64,000 nucleotides of DNA from Janibacter cremeus (GTDB lineage: Bacteria; Actinomycetota; Actinomycetes; Actinomycetales; Dermatophilaceae), in contig NZ_JACCAE010000001.1 of the NCBI RefSeq assembly GCF_013409205.1, positions 1,302,001 through 1,366,000 on the forward strand, read 5' to 3'. Every line of letters starts with the position of its first letter. Positions within the stretch are counted from its first letter, which is position 1. Under the pieces are notes generated by a model, which worked only from the letters and a program-made list of their open reading frames with translations, had not been told where the DNA came from and ran no database searches. Shown piece after piece: positions 18,608 to 27,884 of this stretch. The position numbers and the translations under genes are program-made.

Positions 18608-20238
18608 TGACCGACGGCGCTCTGATCGTCCAGAGCGACAAGACCCTCCTGCTCGAGGTGGACCACGACAAGGCTGCCGATGCACGCCGGGCCATCGCCC
18701 CCTTCGCCGAGCTGGAGCGCGCCCCGGAGCACATCCACACCTACCGGGTCACCCCACTGGGCCTGTGGAACGCGCGCGCTGCCGGCCACGACGCCGAGCA
18801 GGTCGTCGACGCCCTGGTCACCCACTCGCGCTACCCGGTCCCGCAGGCGCTGCTCGTCGACATCGCGGACACGATGGATCGCTACGGGCGCCTCGTGCTG
18901 GAGAAGGACGGCGACCAGCTCGTCCTGCGCACGACCGACCGCGCGGTGCTCACCGAGGCCCTGCGGCACAAGAAGATCAAGCCGCTCGTCGGTGAGCAGC
19001 TCTCCCCCGACGAGGTCGTCGTCCACCCCTCCGAGCGGGGCACCCTCAAGCAGGAGCTGCTCAAGGTCGGCTGGCCCGCCGAGGACCGCGCCGGCTACGT
19101 CAACGGCGAGGCGCACCCGATCGCGCTCACCGAGGACGGCTGGAGCCTGCGGCCCTACCAGCAGCACGCGGTCGACGGGTTCTGGGACGGCGGCTCCGGC
19201 GTCGTCGTCCTCCCCTGCGGCGCAGGCAAGACGCTCGTCGGCGCGGGTGCGATGTCCGCGGCGAAGGCCACCACCCTGATCCTCGTGACCAACACCGTCA
19301 GCGCACGGCAGTGGCGCGAGGAGCTGCTGGCCCGCACGACGCTGACCGAGGACGAGATCGGCGAGTACTCCGGGGCGCGCAAGGAGGTGCGCCCGGTGAC
19401 CATCGCGACCTACCAGGTGCTCACCCTCAAGCGGAAGGGCGCCTACCCGCACCTCGACCTGCTCGACGCCCGCGACTGGGGCCTGATCGTCTACGACGAG
19501 GTGCACCTGCTGCCGGCGCCGATCTTCCGGATGACCGCCGACCTGCAGGCCCGCCGCCGTCTCGGGCTGACCGCGACGCTGGTGCGCGAGGACGGCCGCG
19601 AGGCGGACGTCTTCTCGCTCATCGGGCCCAAGCGCTTCGACGCGCCGTGGAAGGACATCGAGGCACAGGGATACATCGCCCCCGCCGACTGCGTCGAGGT
19701 GCGGGTGACCCTCAGCGATGCCGAGCGGATGGCCTACGCGACCGCCGAGGCCGAGGACAGGTACCGGCTGGCCTCGTGCTCACCGGCCAAGCCTGGCGTG
19801 GTGCGCCGGATCGTCGACCAGCACCAGGGCGAGCCGACCCTGGTCATCGGCCAGTACCTCGACCAGCTGCACGAGCTGTCCGAGCAGCTGGACGCGGACC
19901 TGATCACCGGCGAGACCTCGGTCACGGTGCGCCAGGAGCTCTTCGCCGACTTCCGCGAGGGCCGCACCAACCTGCTCGTCGTCTCCAAGGTGGCCAACTT
20001 CTCCGTCGACCTGCCCGAGGCGACCGTGGCCATCCAGGTCAGTGGGACCTTCGGCTCGCGCCAGGAGGAGGCCCAGCGCCTGGGCCGGCTGCTGCGCCCC
20101 AAGGAGGACGGCCGCACCGCGCACTTCTACACCGTCGTCGCCCGGGACACCGTCGACGCGGAGTTCGCCGCGCACCGCCAGCGCTTCCTCGCCGAGCAGG
20201 GCTACGCCTACCGGATCGTCGACTCCGACGACCTCTGA
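18604..20238 (+). CDS. DNA repair helicase XPB
   Basis: A 544-residue superfamily-2 helicase. A helicase-associated N-terminal region (1-180) is followed by RecA domain 1 with Walker A PCGAGKT (about 204-210), DEVH at 298-301 and the motif III-like GLTATLVREDGREADVFSLIGPKRF. RecA domain 2 has FREGRTNLLVVSKVANFSVDLPEA and QRLGRLLRP. This is the bacterial XPB form, which unwinds DNA and probably works in nucleotide excision repair. It overlaps the DUF4190 stop by four bases. The helicase-associated protein at 14878 is its probable functional partner. Confidence 0.93.
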   Translation: MMTDGALIVQSDKTLLLEVDHDKAADARRAIAPFAELERAPEHIHTYRVTPLGLWNARAAGHDAEQVVDALVTHSRYPVPQALLVDIADTMDRYGRLVLEKDGDQLVLRTTDRAVLTEALRHKKIKPLVGEQLSPDEVVVHPSERGTLKQELLKVGWPAEDRAGYVNGEAHPIALTEDGWSLRPYQQHAVDGFWDGGSGVVVLPCGAGKTLVGAGAMSAAKATTLILVTNTVSARQWREELLARTTLTEDEIGEYSGARKEVRPVTIATYQVLTLKRKGAYPHLDLLDARDWGLIVYDEVHLLPAPIFRMTADLQARRRLGLTATLVREDGREADVFSLIGPKRFDAPWKDIEAQGYIAPADCVEVRVTLSDAERMAYATAEAEDRYRLASCSPAKPGVVRRIVDQHQGEPTLVIGQYLDQLHELSEQLDADLITGETSVTVRQELFADFREGRTNLLVVSKVANFSVDLPEATVAIQVSGTFGSRQEEAQRLGRLLRPKEDGRTAHFYTVVARDTVDAEFAAHRQRFLAEQGYAYRIVDSDDL

Positions 20239-20589
20239 GCGCGGGCGTCGTTTCGAGGCTTCGGCCACTGGCGGCCTGCGCAGCGAGCGTCTGGCAGACG
20301 AGGGCGAGCCCCTGAGGCGCTTGCCCAGCAAGCGTCACGAAGGGCGGGACCTCGAGGCTCCTCGCTGACGCTCGTCACACCTCGGCCAGCGCGAGGCATG
20401 GTCAGAGGATCGACTCGAGGGCTCCTCGCTGGCGCTCGTCACACCTCGGCCAGCGCGTGGAATGGTCAGGCGTGGCCTCGAGGCTCCTCGCTGACGCTCG
20501 TCACACCTCGGCCAGCGCGTGGAATGGTCAGGCGTGGCCTCGAGGCTCCTCGCTGACGCTCGTCACACCTCGGCCAGCGCGTGGAATGG
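20239..20589. repeat. 62-63 bp tandem repeat, about four copies
   Basis: Between XPB and ehuA, units begin with CTCGAGGCTCCTCGCTGACG at 20351, 20414 (diverged), 20477 and 20539. Each contains CTCGTCACACCTCGGCCAGC, and the last runs into the ehuA 3' end. The copies at 20477 and 20539 are nearly identical, implying recent duplication. The first junction (about 20399-20420) repeats the last ~20 bases of ehuA including its stop. The bases 20239-20350 hold diverged related sequence. No gene is supported here. Confidence 0.85.
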
Positions 20590-21402
20590 TCAGAGGATCG
20601 ACTCGAGGAAACGCTGGGTGCGCTTGTGCTGCGGGTTGCTCAGCAGGTCGTCGGGTTTGCCCTGCTCGAGGATCTGACCGCCGTCGAACATCATCACCTT
20701 GTGCGAGACGTCCCGGGCGAACTGCATCTCGTGGGTGACGATGAGCATCGAGATGTCCGTCTCGTCGGCGACCTTGCGCAGGACGCCGAGCACCTCACCG
20801 ACGAGCTCGGGGTCGAGCGCAGAGGTGACCTCGTCGAGCAGCAGGATCTCCGGGTCCATCGCGAGCGCACGGGCGATCGCCACGCGCTGCTTCTGGCCAC
20901 CGGAGAGCTGGCTCGGACGGGCACCGGAGCGGTCACCCAGACCGACCTGGTCGAGCAGCTCCTGCGCCCGGTCCCTGGCCTGCTTCTTGTTCCGACCGAG
21001 CACGTTGATCGGTGCCTCGGTGATGTTCTCCAGGACCGTCATGTTCGGGAAGAGGTTGAAGTGCTGGAAGACCATGCCGATCTTCTTGCGGGTCTTGGCG
21101 ACCTCCTTCGGACGCAGCTCCACCCGCTGGTTGTTGCGGCGGTCGTGGGTCAACGGCTCGCCGTTGATCCAGATGTAGCCGCCGGTCAGGTGCTCCAGCG
21201 TCATGACCAGGCGCAGGATCGTCGTCTTGCCCGAACCACTGGGCCCGATGAGTGTCACCCGCTCACCCGGGGCGACATCGAAGTTGAGATCTGACAGCAC
21301 GGTCGTCTCGCCGAACTTCTTCTCCACGTCCTCGAAACGGATGACCGGGGTGCCACCCGTCGGCGGAGTGGGCGTGGCAGCGGTCTCGGACTCAGTAGAC
21401 AA
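20590..21402 (-). CDS. ehuA: Ectoine/hydroxyectoine ABC transporter ATP-binding protein
   Basis: A 270-residue polar amino acid-type ATPase. Walker A is GPSGSGKTT, the Q-loop is VFQHFNLFPNMTVLENI, the signature is LSGGQKQR and Walker B is EILLLDEVTSALD. It energises import through EhuC/EhuD. The sequence and ehuB-ehuC-ehuD-ehuA gene order match the ectoine uptake system. It overlaps ehuD by 11 bases. Its last codons are duplicated within the neighbouring tandem repeat. Confidence 0.85.
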   Translation of the reverse strand: MSTESETAATPTPPTGGTPVIRFEDVEKKFGETTVLSDLNFDVAPGERVTLIGPSGSGKTTILRLVMTLEHLTGGYIWINGEPLTHDRRNNQRVELRPKEVAKTRKKIGMVFQHFNLFPNMTVLENITEAPINVLGRNKKQARDRAQELLDQVGLGDRSGARPSQLSGGQKQRVAIARALAMDPEILLLDEVTSALDPELVGEVLGVLRKVADETDISMLIVTHEMQFARDVSHKVMMFDGGQILEQGKPDDLLSNPQHKRTQRFLESIL

Positions 21403-22312
21403 GGGACTTCTCCAACTTTCGGACGGCCACGGCCGTGATGAGGCTCGCGACGAGGAAGATCAGACCAGCCAGGGTGAAGGCCTCGTTGTAACGGAAGGTG
21501 TTGCCGCCGTACTGGTAGGCGACGCGCACCATCTCCACGACGTAGATGCCGAAGAGGTAGGGCGTGTCCTTGAACATCGAGATCGCCCAGTTGCCCAGGG
21601 ACGGGAGCGTCGCTCGCAGCGCCTGCGGCAGCACCACCGCCCCCCACGTGCGACCGGTCGAGAAGCTGAGGGCCTTGGCGGCCTCCCACTGGCCCGGGTC
21701 GACCGAGGCAATACCGGCGATGTAGGACTCCGCCATGTACATCGCGTAGTGCACGCCGATGACGACGGTACCGATCCACAGCGGCGGCCAGTCCGGAGGG
21801 ACCATGTACAACACGAAGATCAACTGCACGATCAGCGGCGTCATCCGGATGACGTCCATGAGCCATCGCAACGGCACCGACAGGAACCGCGGGATGCTCT
21901 CCGTGGCCACCGCCAGGATCAGACCGAGTATCGCCGCGATCGCCGTGCCGATGACGGTGATGAGCAGAGTGACCTTGAGGAAGGCCTCGAGCAGCTGCGG
22001 GAAGACTTCTGCCGCTGCCTCCCAGCTCCAGAACTGGTCGAAGGAGTCGGTCATCGACCACAACTGGAGGGCCAGGAGCACGCCGATGACGGCGAAGACG
22101 CTGAAGACGTACCAACCGATGCGGGTCAGGCGCTTGGCCGCGGGGTGGTCCTCGGCGTTCTTGCGCCAAGCGAGGATCCCCACGACGAGCGCTGGTAGGC
22201 CAAGGCCGGCCGCGAGCGTCAGCAGGACGGAGCAGACGAGCAGGGTGATGTGGGACCGAGTCAGCGGCACCGACTCGCGGGTCGTGCCGGCGGTGGTGGT
22301 CGTGGTACTCAC
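21392..22312 (-). CDS. ehuD: Ectoine ABC transporter permease EhuD with DUF4190-like N-terminal extension
   Basis: A 306-residue permease, longer than the ~215-230 residues usual for this family. The permease domain (about 105 to the end) has the GTIAIGV-like helices and the EAA-loop pattern AALSFSTGRTWGAVVLPQALR. The first ~85 residues form two extra TM helices around NAEDHPAAKRLTRIGW, resembling the DUF4190-type protein at 18149. It sits between ehuC (4-base overlap) and ehuA. The extension might recruit a partner or alter regulation; this is inference. Confidence 0.8.
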   Translation of the reverse strand: MSTTTTTAGTTRESVPLTRSHITLLVCSVLLTLAAGLGLPALVVGILAWRKNAEDHPAAKRLTRIGWYVFSVFAVIGVLLALQLWSMTDSFDQFWSWEAAAEVFPQLLEAFLKVTLLITVIGTAIAAILGLILAVATESIPRFLSVPLRWLMDVIRMTPLIVQLIFVLYMVPPDWPPLWIGTVVIGVHYAMYMAESYIAGIASVDPGQWEAAKALSFSTGRTWGAVVLPQALRATLPSLGNWAISMFKDTPYLFGIYVVEMVRVAYQYGGNTFRYNEAFTLAGLIFLVASLITAVAVRKLEKSLVY

Positions 22313-23013
22313 AGGCTCGCCCCCGCTCCGGCGTGCGCACTACCCACGGGCATCCCGAGCTTGCGCTTTGCCCGCTTCTCGAGCAGACGCACACCTTGGG
22401 AGCCCAGCAGGGCGATCAGGTAGTAGATGAGGAATCCGATCGCGTAGGCGAAGAGCGTCGACCCGGCGTCCCGGCGCAGCTCATCGACCTGGTAGGCCAA
22501 GTCCTGCAGGGAGATGAAGAGGGCGACCGCGGTGCCCTTGATGAGCATCACGAGCAGGTTGTTGTACCCGGAGAGCATGAGCGCCCAGGCCTGCGGCCAG
22601 ATCACGCGGCGCATCCGGGTCAGCGGCGACATGTTCAGGGCGGTCGCGCCCTCCCACTGGCCCTTGTCCACGGAGTTGATCGAGCCACGCACGATCTCGG
22701 CGCCGTAGGCACCGTAGTTCAGGCCCAGGGCGATGATGCCCGTGATCACGGCATCCATGCTGATGTCGAAGAGGATCGGGAGCACGAAGTACAGCCAGAA
22801 CAGCTGGACGACCAGCGAGGTGCCCCGGAAGAACTCGACGATGACTGTCGCCACCCAGCGGACGAAACCGACGGGGGAGATGCTCAGCAGCCCGAGCGTG
22901 ACGGAGGCGACGAAGGCCAAGAGGGCCCCGCCCAGACTGAGCTGCAGCGTCGTGATGACACCGTCACTCAGATAGGGCAGGGCACCCTTGAGCGCTTCGA
23001 ATTCGTCGTTCAC
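22309..23013 (-). CDS. ehuC: Ectoine ABC transporter permease EhuC
   Basis: A 234-residue polar amino acid-type permease with about five membrane segments and the EAA-loop pattern GATALNMSPLTRMRRVIWPQA. It pairs with EhuD as the membrane heterodimer. It starts 5 bases after the ehuB stop and overlaps ehuD by ATGA-type coupling. Confidence 0.85.
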   Translation of the reverse strand: MNDEFEALKGALPYLSDGVITTLQLSLGGALLAFVASVTLGLLSISPVGFVRWVATVIVEFFRGTSLVVQLFWLYFVLPILFDISMDAVITGIIALGLNYGAYGAEIVRGSINSVDKGQWEGATALNMSPLTRMRRVIWPQAWALMLSGYNNLLVMLIKGTAVALFISLQDLAYQVDELRRDAGSTLFAYAIGFLIYYLIALLGSQGVRLLEKRAKRKLGMPVGSAHAGAGASL

Positions 23014-23018
23014 CTGGA

Positions 23019-23951
23019 TCAGTCCGAGACGGCCTCGGACTGCGTGGCGTCGGGCAGCTCGCCCTTGCAGAGCTGCTCAGTGGTGATCTCACCCTTGGGA
23101 CGCTCGGCATCGGTGAAGCCGAACTCACCGACGACGTCGAGGAAGGTCTGCTCGTCGCCGACGATCTTGTCGATCTCCTTGTTGTAGGCCTCGCGCAGCT
23201 CGTCGTCGCCCTTGCGGAAGACGGTCGCGCCCGCACCGACCTGCTTCTTTCCGTCGACGATGGCGGTGAACGGATCGGTCACGTCGACGTCCGCGTCCGG
23301 GTTGTTCTCCGCCATGGTGCGCAGCGAGATACCGGTCAGGGCGAAGGCGTCGGCGCGCTCCTGCAGGACCGCGTCCATGCCGTCCTGCGGGCTGCCGACC
23401 TCCATCTTGTTGATCCCGAGATCGTCGGAGTAGCCGGACTCGATGGCGCCGCTCATGACGGCGAGCTTCAGGTCGGCGTCCGCGACGTCGTGCATGTCGT
23501 TGACGTCCTCGGGGTTGCCCTTGGGCGTCATCAGGGCCGTCGTGTACATGATCTCCGGGTGGCCGAAGGCGGCCTGCTCACACCGGTCGGGCAGGATCGA
23601 CATGCCCGCCGAGACGATGTCGAAGCGTCCGGCGTTCAGGCCCGGAATGAGGGAGCCCCACTCGGTCTGCACGCCCTTGACCTCGTCGACGCCCATCTCA
23701 CCGAAGACCTTCTTGTGGATCGCGATCGTCGCGCCGGTGAGCTCACCGTCCTTCTTGAAGGAGTAGGGCTCCTCTCCGGCGATGCCGACGGTGATCACGC
23801 CGTCGTCCTTGATCTTGGCCAGGGTGTCGCCACCCTTGTCGCTGCTGCCCCCGTCGTCGGATGATCCGTCGGATCCCCCGTCACCGCAGGCGGCCATCGT
23901 CAGGGCCAGCGCCGCGGCAGCGGTCCCTGCCAGCATTCGTGTGCTGCGCAT
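23019..23951 (-). CDS. ehuB: Ectoine/hydroxyectoine-binding lipoprotein EhuB
   Basis: A 310-residue extracytoplasmic solute receptor. The start is ATG 23951 with a strong GAGGAGGAG upstream. The signal peptide ends in the lipobox TMAAC, followed by a Gly/Ser/Asp linker. The binding domain includes DGVITVGIAGEEPYSF, TEWGSLIPGLNAGRFDIVSAGMSI and DRCEQAAFG, which match the EhuB subfamily. It captures compatible solutes for osmoprotection or as nutrients. It is first in the ehuBCDA operon. Confidence 0.85.
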   Translation of the reverse strand: MRSTRMLAGTAAAALALTMAACGDGGSDGSSDDGGSSDKGGDTLAKIKDDGVITVGIAGEEPYSFKKDGELTGATIAIHKKVFGEMGVDEVKGVQTEWGSLIPGLNAGRFDIVSAGMSILPDRCEQAAFGHPEIMYTTALMTPKGNPEDVNDMHDVADADLKLAVMSGAIESGYSDDLGINKMEVGSPQDGMDAVLQERADAFALTGISLRTMAENNPDADVDVTDPFTAIVDGKKQVGAGATVFRKGDDELREAYNKEIDKIVGDEQTFLDVVGEFGFTDAERPKGEITTEQLCKGELPDATQSEAVSD

Positions 23952-24146
23952 ATTGCTCCTCCTCCGTCTGAACATTCTCTTGACTTCAACAGGTCCGACC
24001 TCGCCCCCACAAGCACCGCGGCCCGCATCACGGCCTTCGTTACGGCACTGCAACCTGTTTGGTCCCTGCACAGAACGGGTCGGGGAGTGGACTCGTCACA
24101 GGTTGCTGTCAGCGGACACTCAGAATTCAGGCGCACACTCGAGGGT

Positions 24147-24863
24147 GTGAGTACCCACGAGACCGCCCCCGGAGAGAGTCCACGACTGCTCGTCGTGGAG
24201 GACGAGCCGAACATCCGCGAGCTCCTCGCGACCTCCCTGCGCTTCGCCGGCTTCGAGGTCGACGTCGCCGGCGACGGGGCCACCGCGCTGGACATCGTCC
24301 ACCGGGTGGAGCCTGACCTGATCGTCCTGGACGTCATGCTGCCCGACACCGACGGGTTCGAGATCGCCTCGACCCTGCGCACCAGCGAGCGTCATCAACC
24401 GATCCTCTTCCTCACCGCCCGCGACTCCCTCGACGACAAGCTCAAGGGCCTGACCGTCGGCGGTGACGACTACGTGACCAAGCCCTTCTCCCTCGAGGAG
24501 GTCATCGCCCGCATCCGGGTGATCCTGCGTCGCACCACGGACGTGCCCTCCTCCGAGTCCATCCTGAGCTTCGCCGATCTCGAGCTCGACGACGACGCCC
24601 ACGAGGTGCGCCGCGCCGGCGTCTCGATCGACGTCTCCCCGACCGAGTTCAAGCTGCTGCGCTACCTGATGCTCAACCCCAACCGGGTGCTGTCGAAGAC
24701 CCAGATCCTCGACCACGTCTGGGACTACGACTTCCGCGGCGAGCTCGGCATCGTCGAGTCCTACATCTCCTACCTGCGCCGCAAGATCGACGCCGGTGAC
24801 CTACCGCCGTTGATCCACACCAAGCGCGGCTTCGGGTACGTTCTCCGTCTCCCCCCGGAGTAA
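24147..24863 (+). CDS. OmpR/PhoB-family response regulator (MprA-like)
   Basis: About 238 residues from GTG 24147; an upstream in-frame GTG at 24087 is possible. The receiver domain has acidic residues in LLVVEDE, the phospho-acceptor D62 in LIVLDVMLPD and K in VTKPF. The DNA-binding winged helix has SPTEFKLLRYLMLNPNRVLSK and RRKIDAGD...TKRGFGYVLR. It is followed by a histidine kinase and an HtrA protease, the arrangement of mycobacterial mprA-mprB-pepD. It likely controls an envelope-stress response. Confidence 0.85.
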   Translation: MSTHETAPGESPRLLVVEDEPNIRELLATSLRFAGFEVDVAGDGATALDIVHRVEPDLIVLDVMLPDTDGFEIASTLRTSERHQPILFLTARDSLDDKLKGLTVGGDDYVTKPFSLEEVIARIRVILRRTTDVPSSESILSFADLELDDDAHEVRRAGVSIDVSPTEFKLLRYLMLNPNRVLSKTQILDHVWDYDFRGELGIVESYISYLRRKIDAGDLPPLIHTKRGFGYVLRLPPE

Positions 24864-24870
24864 GGACGCC

Positions 24871-26334
24871 ATGCACAGGATCAGCGAGCTGGTCGTCAGC
24901 CGCCTGGAGAGGATGCCCCTCACCTGGCGGCTGATCGCCATCCTGCTGGCCATCCTGCTGGCCGCGCTGACGACGACGGCGGTGGCGACGGCCTTCCTGC
25001 TCCAGCGTGATCTCGAGCAGAACGTCGACGAGCAACTGCGCGCGGTCGCGATCCCCCTCGCCGAGGACAACGTCTCCTCCCCCCGCGACCCCGCCTTCTA
25101 CGAGCGCAGGGCCCGGTCCGGCCCGACCAACTTCTTCCTCCTGCACCAACCCGCGGACGGCTCGTCGTGGCAGTACCAGGGGCCCACCGGCATGCACATC
25201 CACCCCGACGTCCCGCCGCTGTCACCGGACAGCCGACTCGTGCAGACCGGGGCGCCCTTCACCGTCGAGTCCGTCGACGGTGACATGCGGTGGCGGGTCA
25301 TCGCCGGGCGCTACACCGACAACTCGACGTTCGCCGTCGGGATGTCCCTCGCCGGCGTCAACCAGACGGTGCGGTGGTTCAAGATCGTCTCCACGGTGGT
25401 CGGTCTCGTCGCGGTCGTGGCCGGTGGGGTCCTCGGGTGGTACGCGACCCGACGGGCCTTCCGCCCCCTTCGTCGGATCGAGGACACCGCCGCTGCCATC
25501 GCCGCCGGCGACCTGACCCGACGCGTCCCCGTGCGGTCGAGCCGTGACGAGGTGGCCAGCCTCAGCGACTCGCTGAACTCGATGCTCGTGCAGATCGAGC
25601 GCAGTTTCGGTGTTCAGGAGGCCTCGGAGCTGAAGATGCGCCAGTTCGTCGCGGACGCCAGCCACGAGCTGCGCACTCCCCTGGCGACGGTGCGCGGCTA
25701 CGCCGAGTTGTACCGCCAGGGCGCGGTCCAGGACCGCGAGCACGTCGAGCAGGCGATGGACCGCATCGAGGGTGAGGCCCGGCGGATGGGCGGTCTCGTC
25801 GACGACCTGCTGGTCCTCGCCCGCCTGGACGACCAGCGCCCGCTGGAGTGGGCCGACATCGACCTGGTCGTCCTGTCCGCCGAGACCGTCCACGACGCGC
25901 GCGTGCGCATGCCGGAACGCTCGATCTCCCTCGTCGGCCTCGACGGTGAGCTGGAGCCGGTCACGCTGCGCGGGGACGACGGCCGGCTGCGCCAGGTCCT
26001 CGGCAACCTGCTGGCCAATGCCCTGATGCACACGGACGAGGACGTCCCGGTCGAGGTCGCAACCGGCCTCGAAGGGGAGACAGCCGTCCTCGAGGTCCGC
26101 GACCACGGCGCGGGCATCGACCCGAAGGTGGCCGAGCGGGTCTTCGAGCGCTTCTACCGCGTCGACAAGGCCCGCTCCCGGGCCCGGGGTGGCAGTGGTC
26201 TCGGCCTGGCGATCGTCGCGGCGATCGTCGACCAGCACGACGGCACCGTGAGCGCAGGGGCCACTCCCGGGGGTGGAGCGACCTTCCGTGTCGAGATCCC
26301 GACCGCGACGGGACCGCGCCCGTCCCGCCGCTGA
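24871..26334 (+). CDS. Sensor histidine kinase (MprB-like)
   Basis: A 487-residue membrane kinase. TM1 is about 20-45, an extracytoplasmic sensor domain spans about 46-168, TM2 is about 172-192, then HAMP. The phospho-acceptor His265 lies in DASHELRTPLATVRGYAELY. The ATPase has N, G1 and G2 boxes (GNLLANAL, DHGAGIDP, GSGLGLAIV). It starts 7 bases after the response regulator stop and likely phosphorylates it. Sensing at the membrane fits the HtrA neighbour. Confidence 0.9.
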   Translation: MHRISELVVSRLERMPLTWRLIAILLAILLAALTTTAVATAFLLQRDLEQNVDEQLRAVAIPLAEDNVSSPRDPAFYERRARSGPTNFFLLHQPADGSSWQYQGPTGMHIHPDVPPLSPDSRLVQTGAPFTVESVDGDMRWRVIAGRYTDNSTFAVGMSLAGVNQTVRWFKIVSTVVGLVAVVAGGVLGWYATRRAFRPLRRIEDTAAAIAAGDLTRRVPVRSSRDEVASLSDSLNSMLVQIERSFGVQEASELKMRQFVADASHELRTPLATVRGYAELYRQGAVQDREHVEQAMDRIEGEARRMGGLVDDLLVLARLDDQRPLEWADIDLVVLSAETVHDARVRMPERSISLVGLDGELEPVTLRGDDGRLRQVLGNLLANALMHTDEDVPVEVATGLEGETAVLEVRDHGAGIDPKVAERVFERFYRVDKARSRARGGSGLGLAIVAAIVDQHDGTVSAGATPGGGATFRVEIPTATGPRPSRR

Positions 26335-26427
26335 GGCGTCGCACCCAGCGGCCGGTCAGCAAATGCCAAGGGACATCCGAACTACGCGAGGCACTGTGGA
26401 GGGGAAGCCACGACCAAGGAGTTCGCG

Positions 26428-27645
26428 ATGGACCAGCAGCCGACCACACCACAGATGCCCTATCAGCCCCAGCCTCCGCGCCCGCGCCGTCGTGGGCGAC
26501 GCCTCGGCGAGCTGGCGACCGTCTCCGTCCTCTCGGCCGCCCTGGCCGCCGGTGGCACCTGGGGCGTGATCTCGGTGACCGACCAGGGCCCGGGCTCGTC
26601 CGGCACCGAGGCTGCCGCCGGCTCGTCCTCGTCGTCGACCACGTCCCAGGCCGTACCGGTCAGCACCGGGGCCAAGGAGTCCCCGGACTGGAATGCCGTC
26701 ACCGACGCAGTCACCCCGAGCGTCGTCGCCGTCGGGGTCCGCGGACAGCGGGCCGGCGGCGAGGGGTCCGGGGTGGTCCTCGACGCGCAGGGGCACGTGC
26801 TGACGAACAACCACGTCGTCACCGGCGCCGGACCGAGCCCGAAGATCACCGTCACACTGGCCGACGGCGCGACCTACGACGCGACGATCACGGGGACCGA
26901 CCCCTCGACGGACCTGGCCGTGCTGACGATCGCCGACCCCCCGAAGGACCTCACCCCGATCACCGTCGGGTCCTCGAAGGACCTGCAGGTCGGTGACCCG
27001 GTCATGGCCGTGGGCAACCCGCTCGGCCTCGCCGGGACGGTCACCACCGGCATCGTCAGTGCCCTCGACCGTCCGGTCTCGACCGCCCGGAGCGAAGGGG
27101 GCGAGAGCTCCGCCTTCGCGCAGCAGGAGCAGCCCGTGGTCACCGCTGCCATCCAGACCTCCGCCGCGATCAACCCGGGCAACTCGGGCGGCGCCCTCGT
27201 CGACGCCTCCGGACGGCTGGTCGGGATCAACTCCTCGATCGCCAGCGTGGGCGGATCCGGCCAGAGCGGAAACATCGGGATCGGCTTCGCCATCCCTGCG
27301 AACGAGGCGGCGTGGATCGCCGAGCAGCTGATCGAGGACGGCGAGGCCGAGCACGCCTTCCTCGGTGTGGTACCGACGGACGGGAAGGCCCAGGAGGGTG
27401 CCGCGACCCACAGCGGCGCCCAGATCAGCAAGGTGAGCGACGGGAGCCCGGCCGACGAGGCCGGCCTGACGGACGGCGACCTCGTGGTCGCCGTCGGCGA
27501 CTCCCAGGTGAGCGGGGCCGAGTCCCTCGTCGGTCTCATCCACGCCCGCAAGATCGGCTCGCAGGCCCCGGTGACCATCATCCGCGACGGTGAGAAGAAG
27601 ACGATCGACGTCACCCTCGGGACGGCGCCCGAGCGCAACGCCTGA
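26428..27645 (+). CDS. HtrA/DegP-family serine protease with PDZ domain (PepD-like)
   Basis: A 405-residue membrane-anchored S1C protease. A Pro/Gln/Arg-rich cytoplasmic start is followed by one TM helix (about 28-50), a Ser-rich linker, then the protease domain with catalytic H129 (TNNHV), D162 (STDLAVL) and S253 (NPGNSGGAL), and a C-terminal PDZ domain (about 310-400). It performs quality control of exported proteins. AAGGAG precedes the ATG. Position after the two-component pair suggests regulation by envelope stress. Confidence 0.92.
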   Translation: MDQQPTTPQMPYQPQPPRPRRRGRRLGELATVSVLSAALAAGGTWGVISVTDQGPGSSGTEAAAGSSSSSTTSQAVPVSTGAKESPDWNAVTDAVTPSVVAVGVRGQRAGGEGSGVVLDAQGHVLTNNHVVTGAGPSPKITVTLADGATYDATITGTDPSTDLAVLTIADPPKDLTPITVGSSKDLQVGDPVMAVGNPLGLAGTVTTGIVSALDRPVSTARSEGGESSAFAQQEQPVVTAAIQTSAAINPGNSGGALVDASGRLVGINSSIASVGGSGQSGNIGIGFAIPANEAAWIAEQLIEDGEAEHAFLGVVPTDGKAQEGAATHSGAQISKVSDGSPADEAGLTDGDLVVAVGDSQVSGAESLVGLIHARKIGSQAPVTIIRDGEKKTIDVTLGTAPERNA

Positions 27646-27847
27646 GCAATCACAGCGGACTCCCAGTCCGATATCAGCACCTCCCAAGGGCGAAGGTGCA
27701 CAGTGGGACACAGGAGCACAGAAGACGGAAGTCAGGCCGCCCCGATCGTTCCCTCCCCCGACTCGGGGCCGGCTTCCTTCGCTCCTGCAGGGGTACTCCC
27801 CCGCCTTTGGGTGTGGCGTCTGAAGGCGGTGTTGAGTAGCCGGACTC

Positions 27848-27884
27848 ATGCCCCCGGTGTGCGTAATCCGCACACTGGGGGCAT
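27848..27884 (+). promoter_or_regulatory. Strong hairpin overlapping the DUF2339 start codon
   Basis: A 16-bp stem (ATGCCCCC-G-GTGTGCG with CGCACAC-T-GGGGGCAT, one G-U pair in RNA) encloses a 5-base loop. Its right arm contains the first two bases of the ATG at 27883. It could block ribosome entry or serve as a protein-binding palindrome. Confidence 0.6.
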
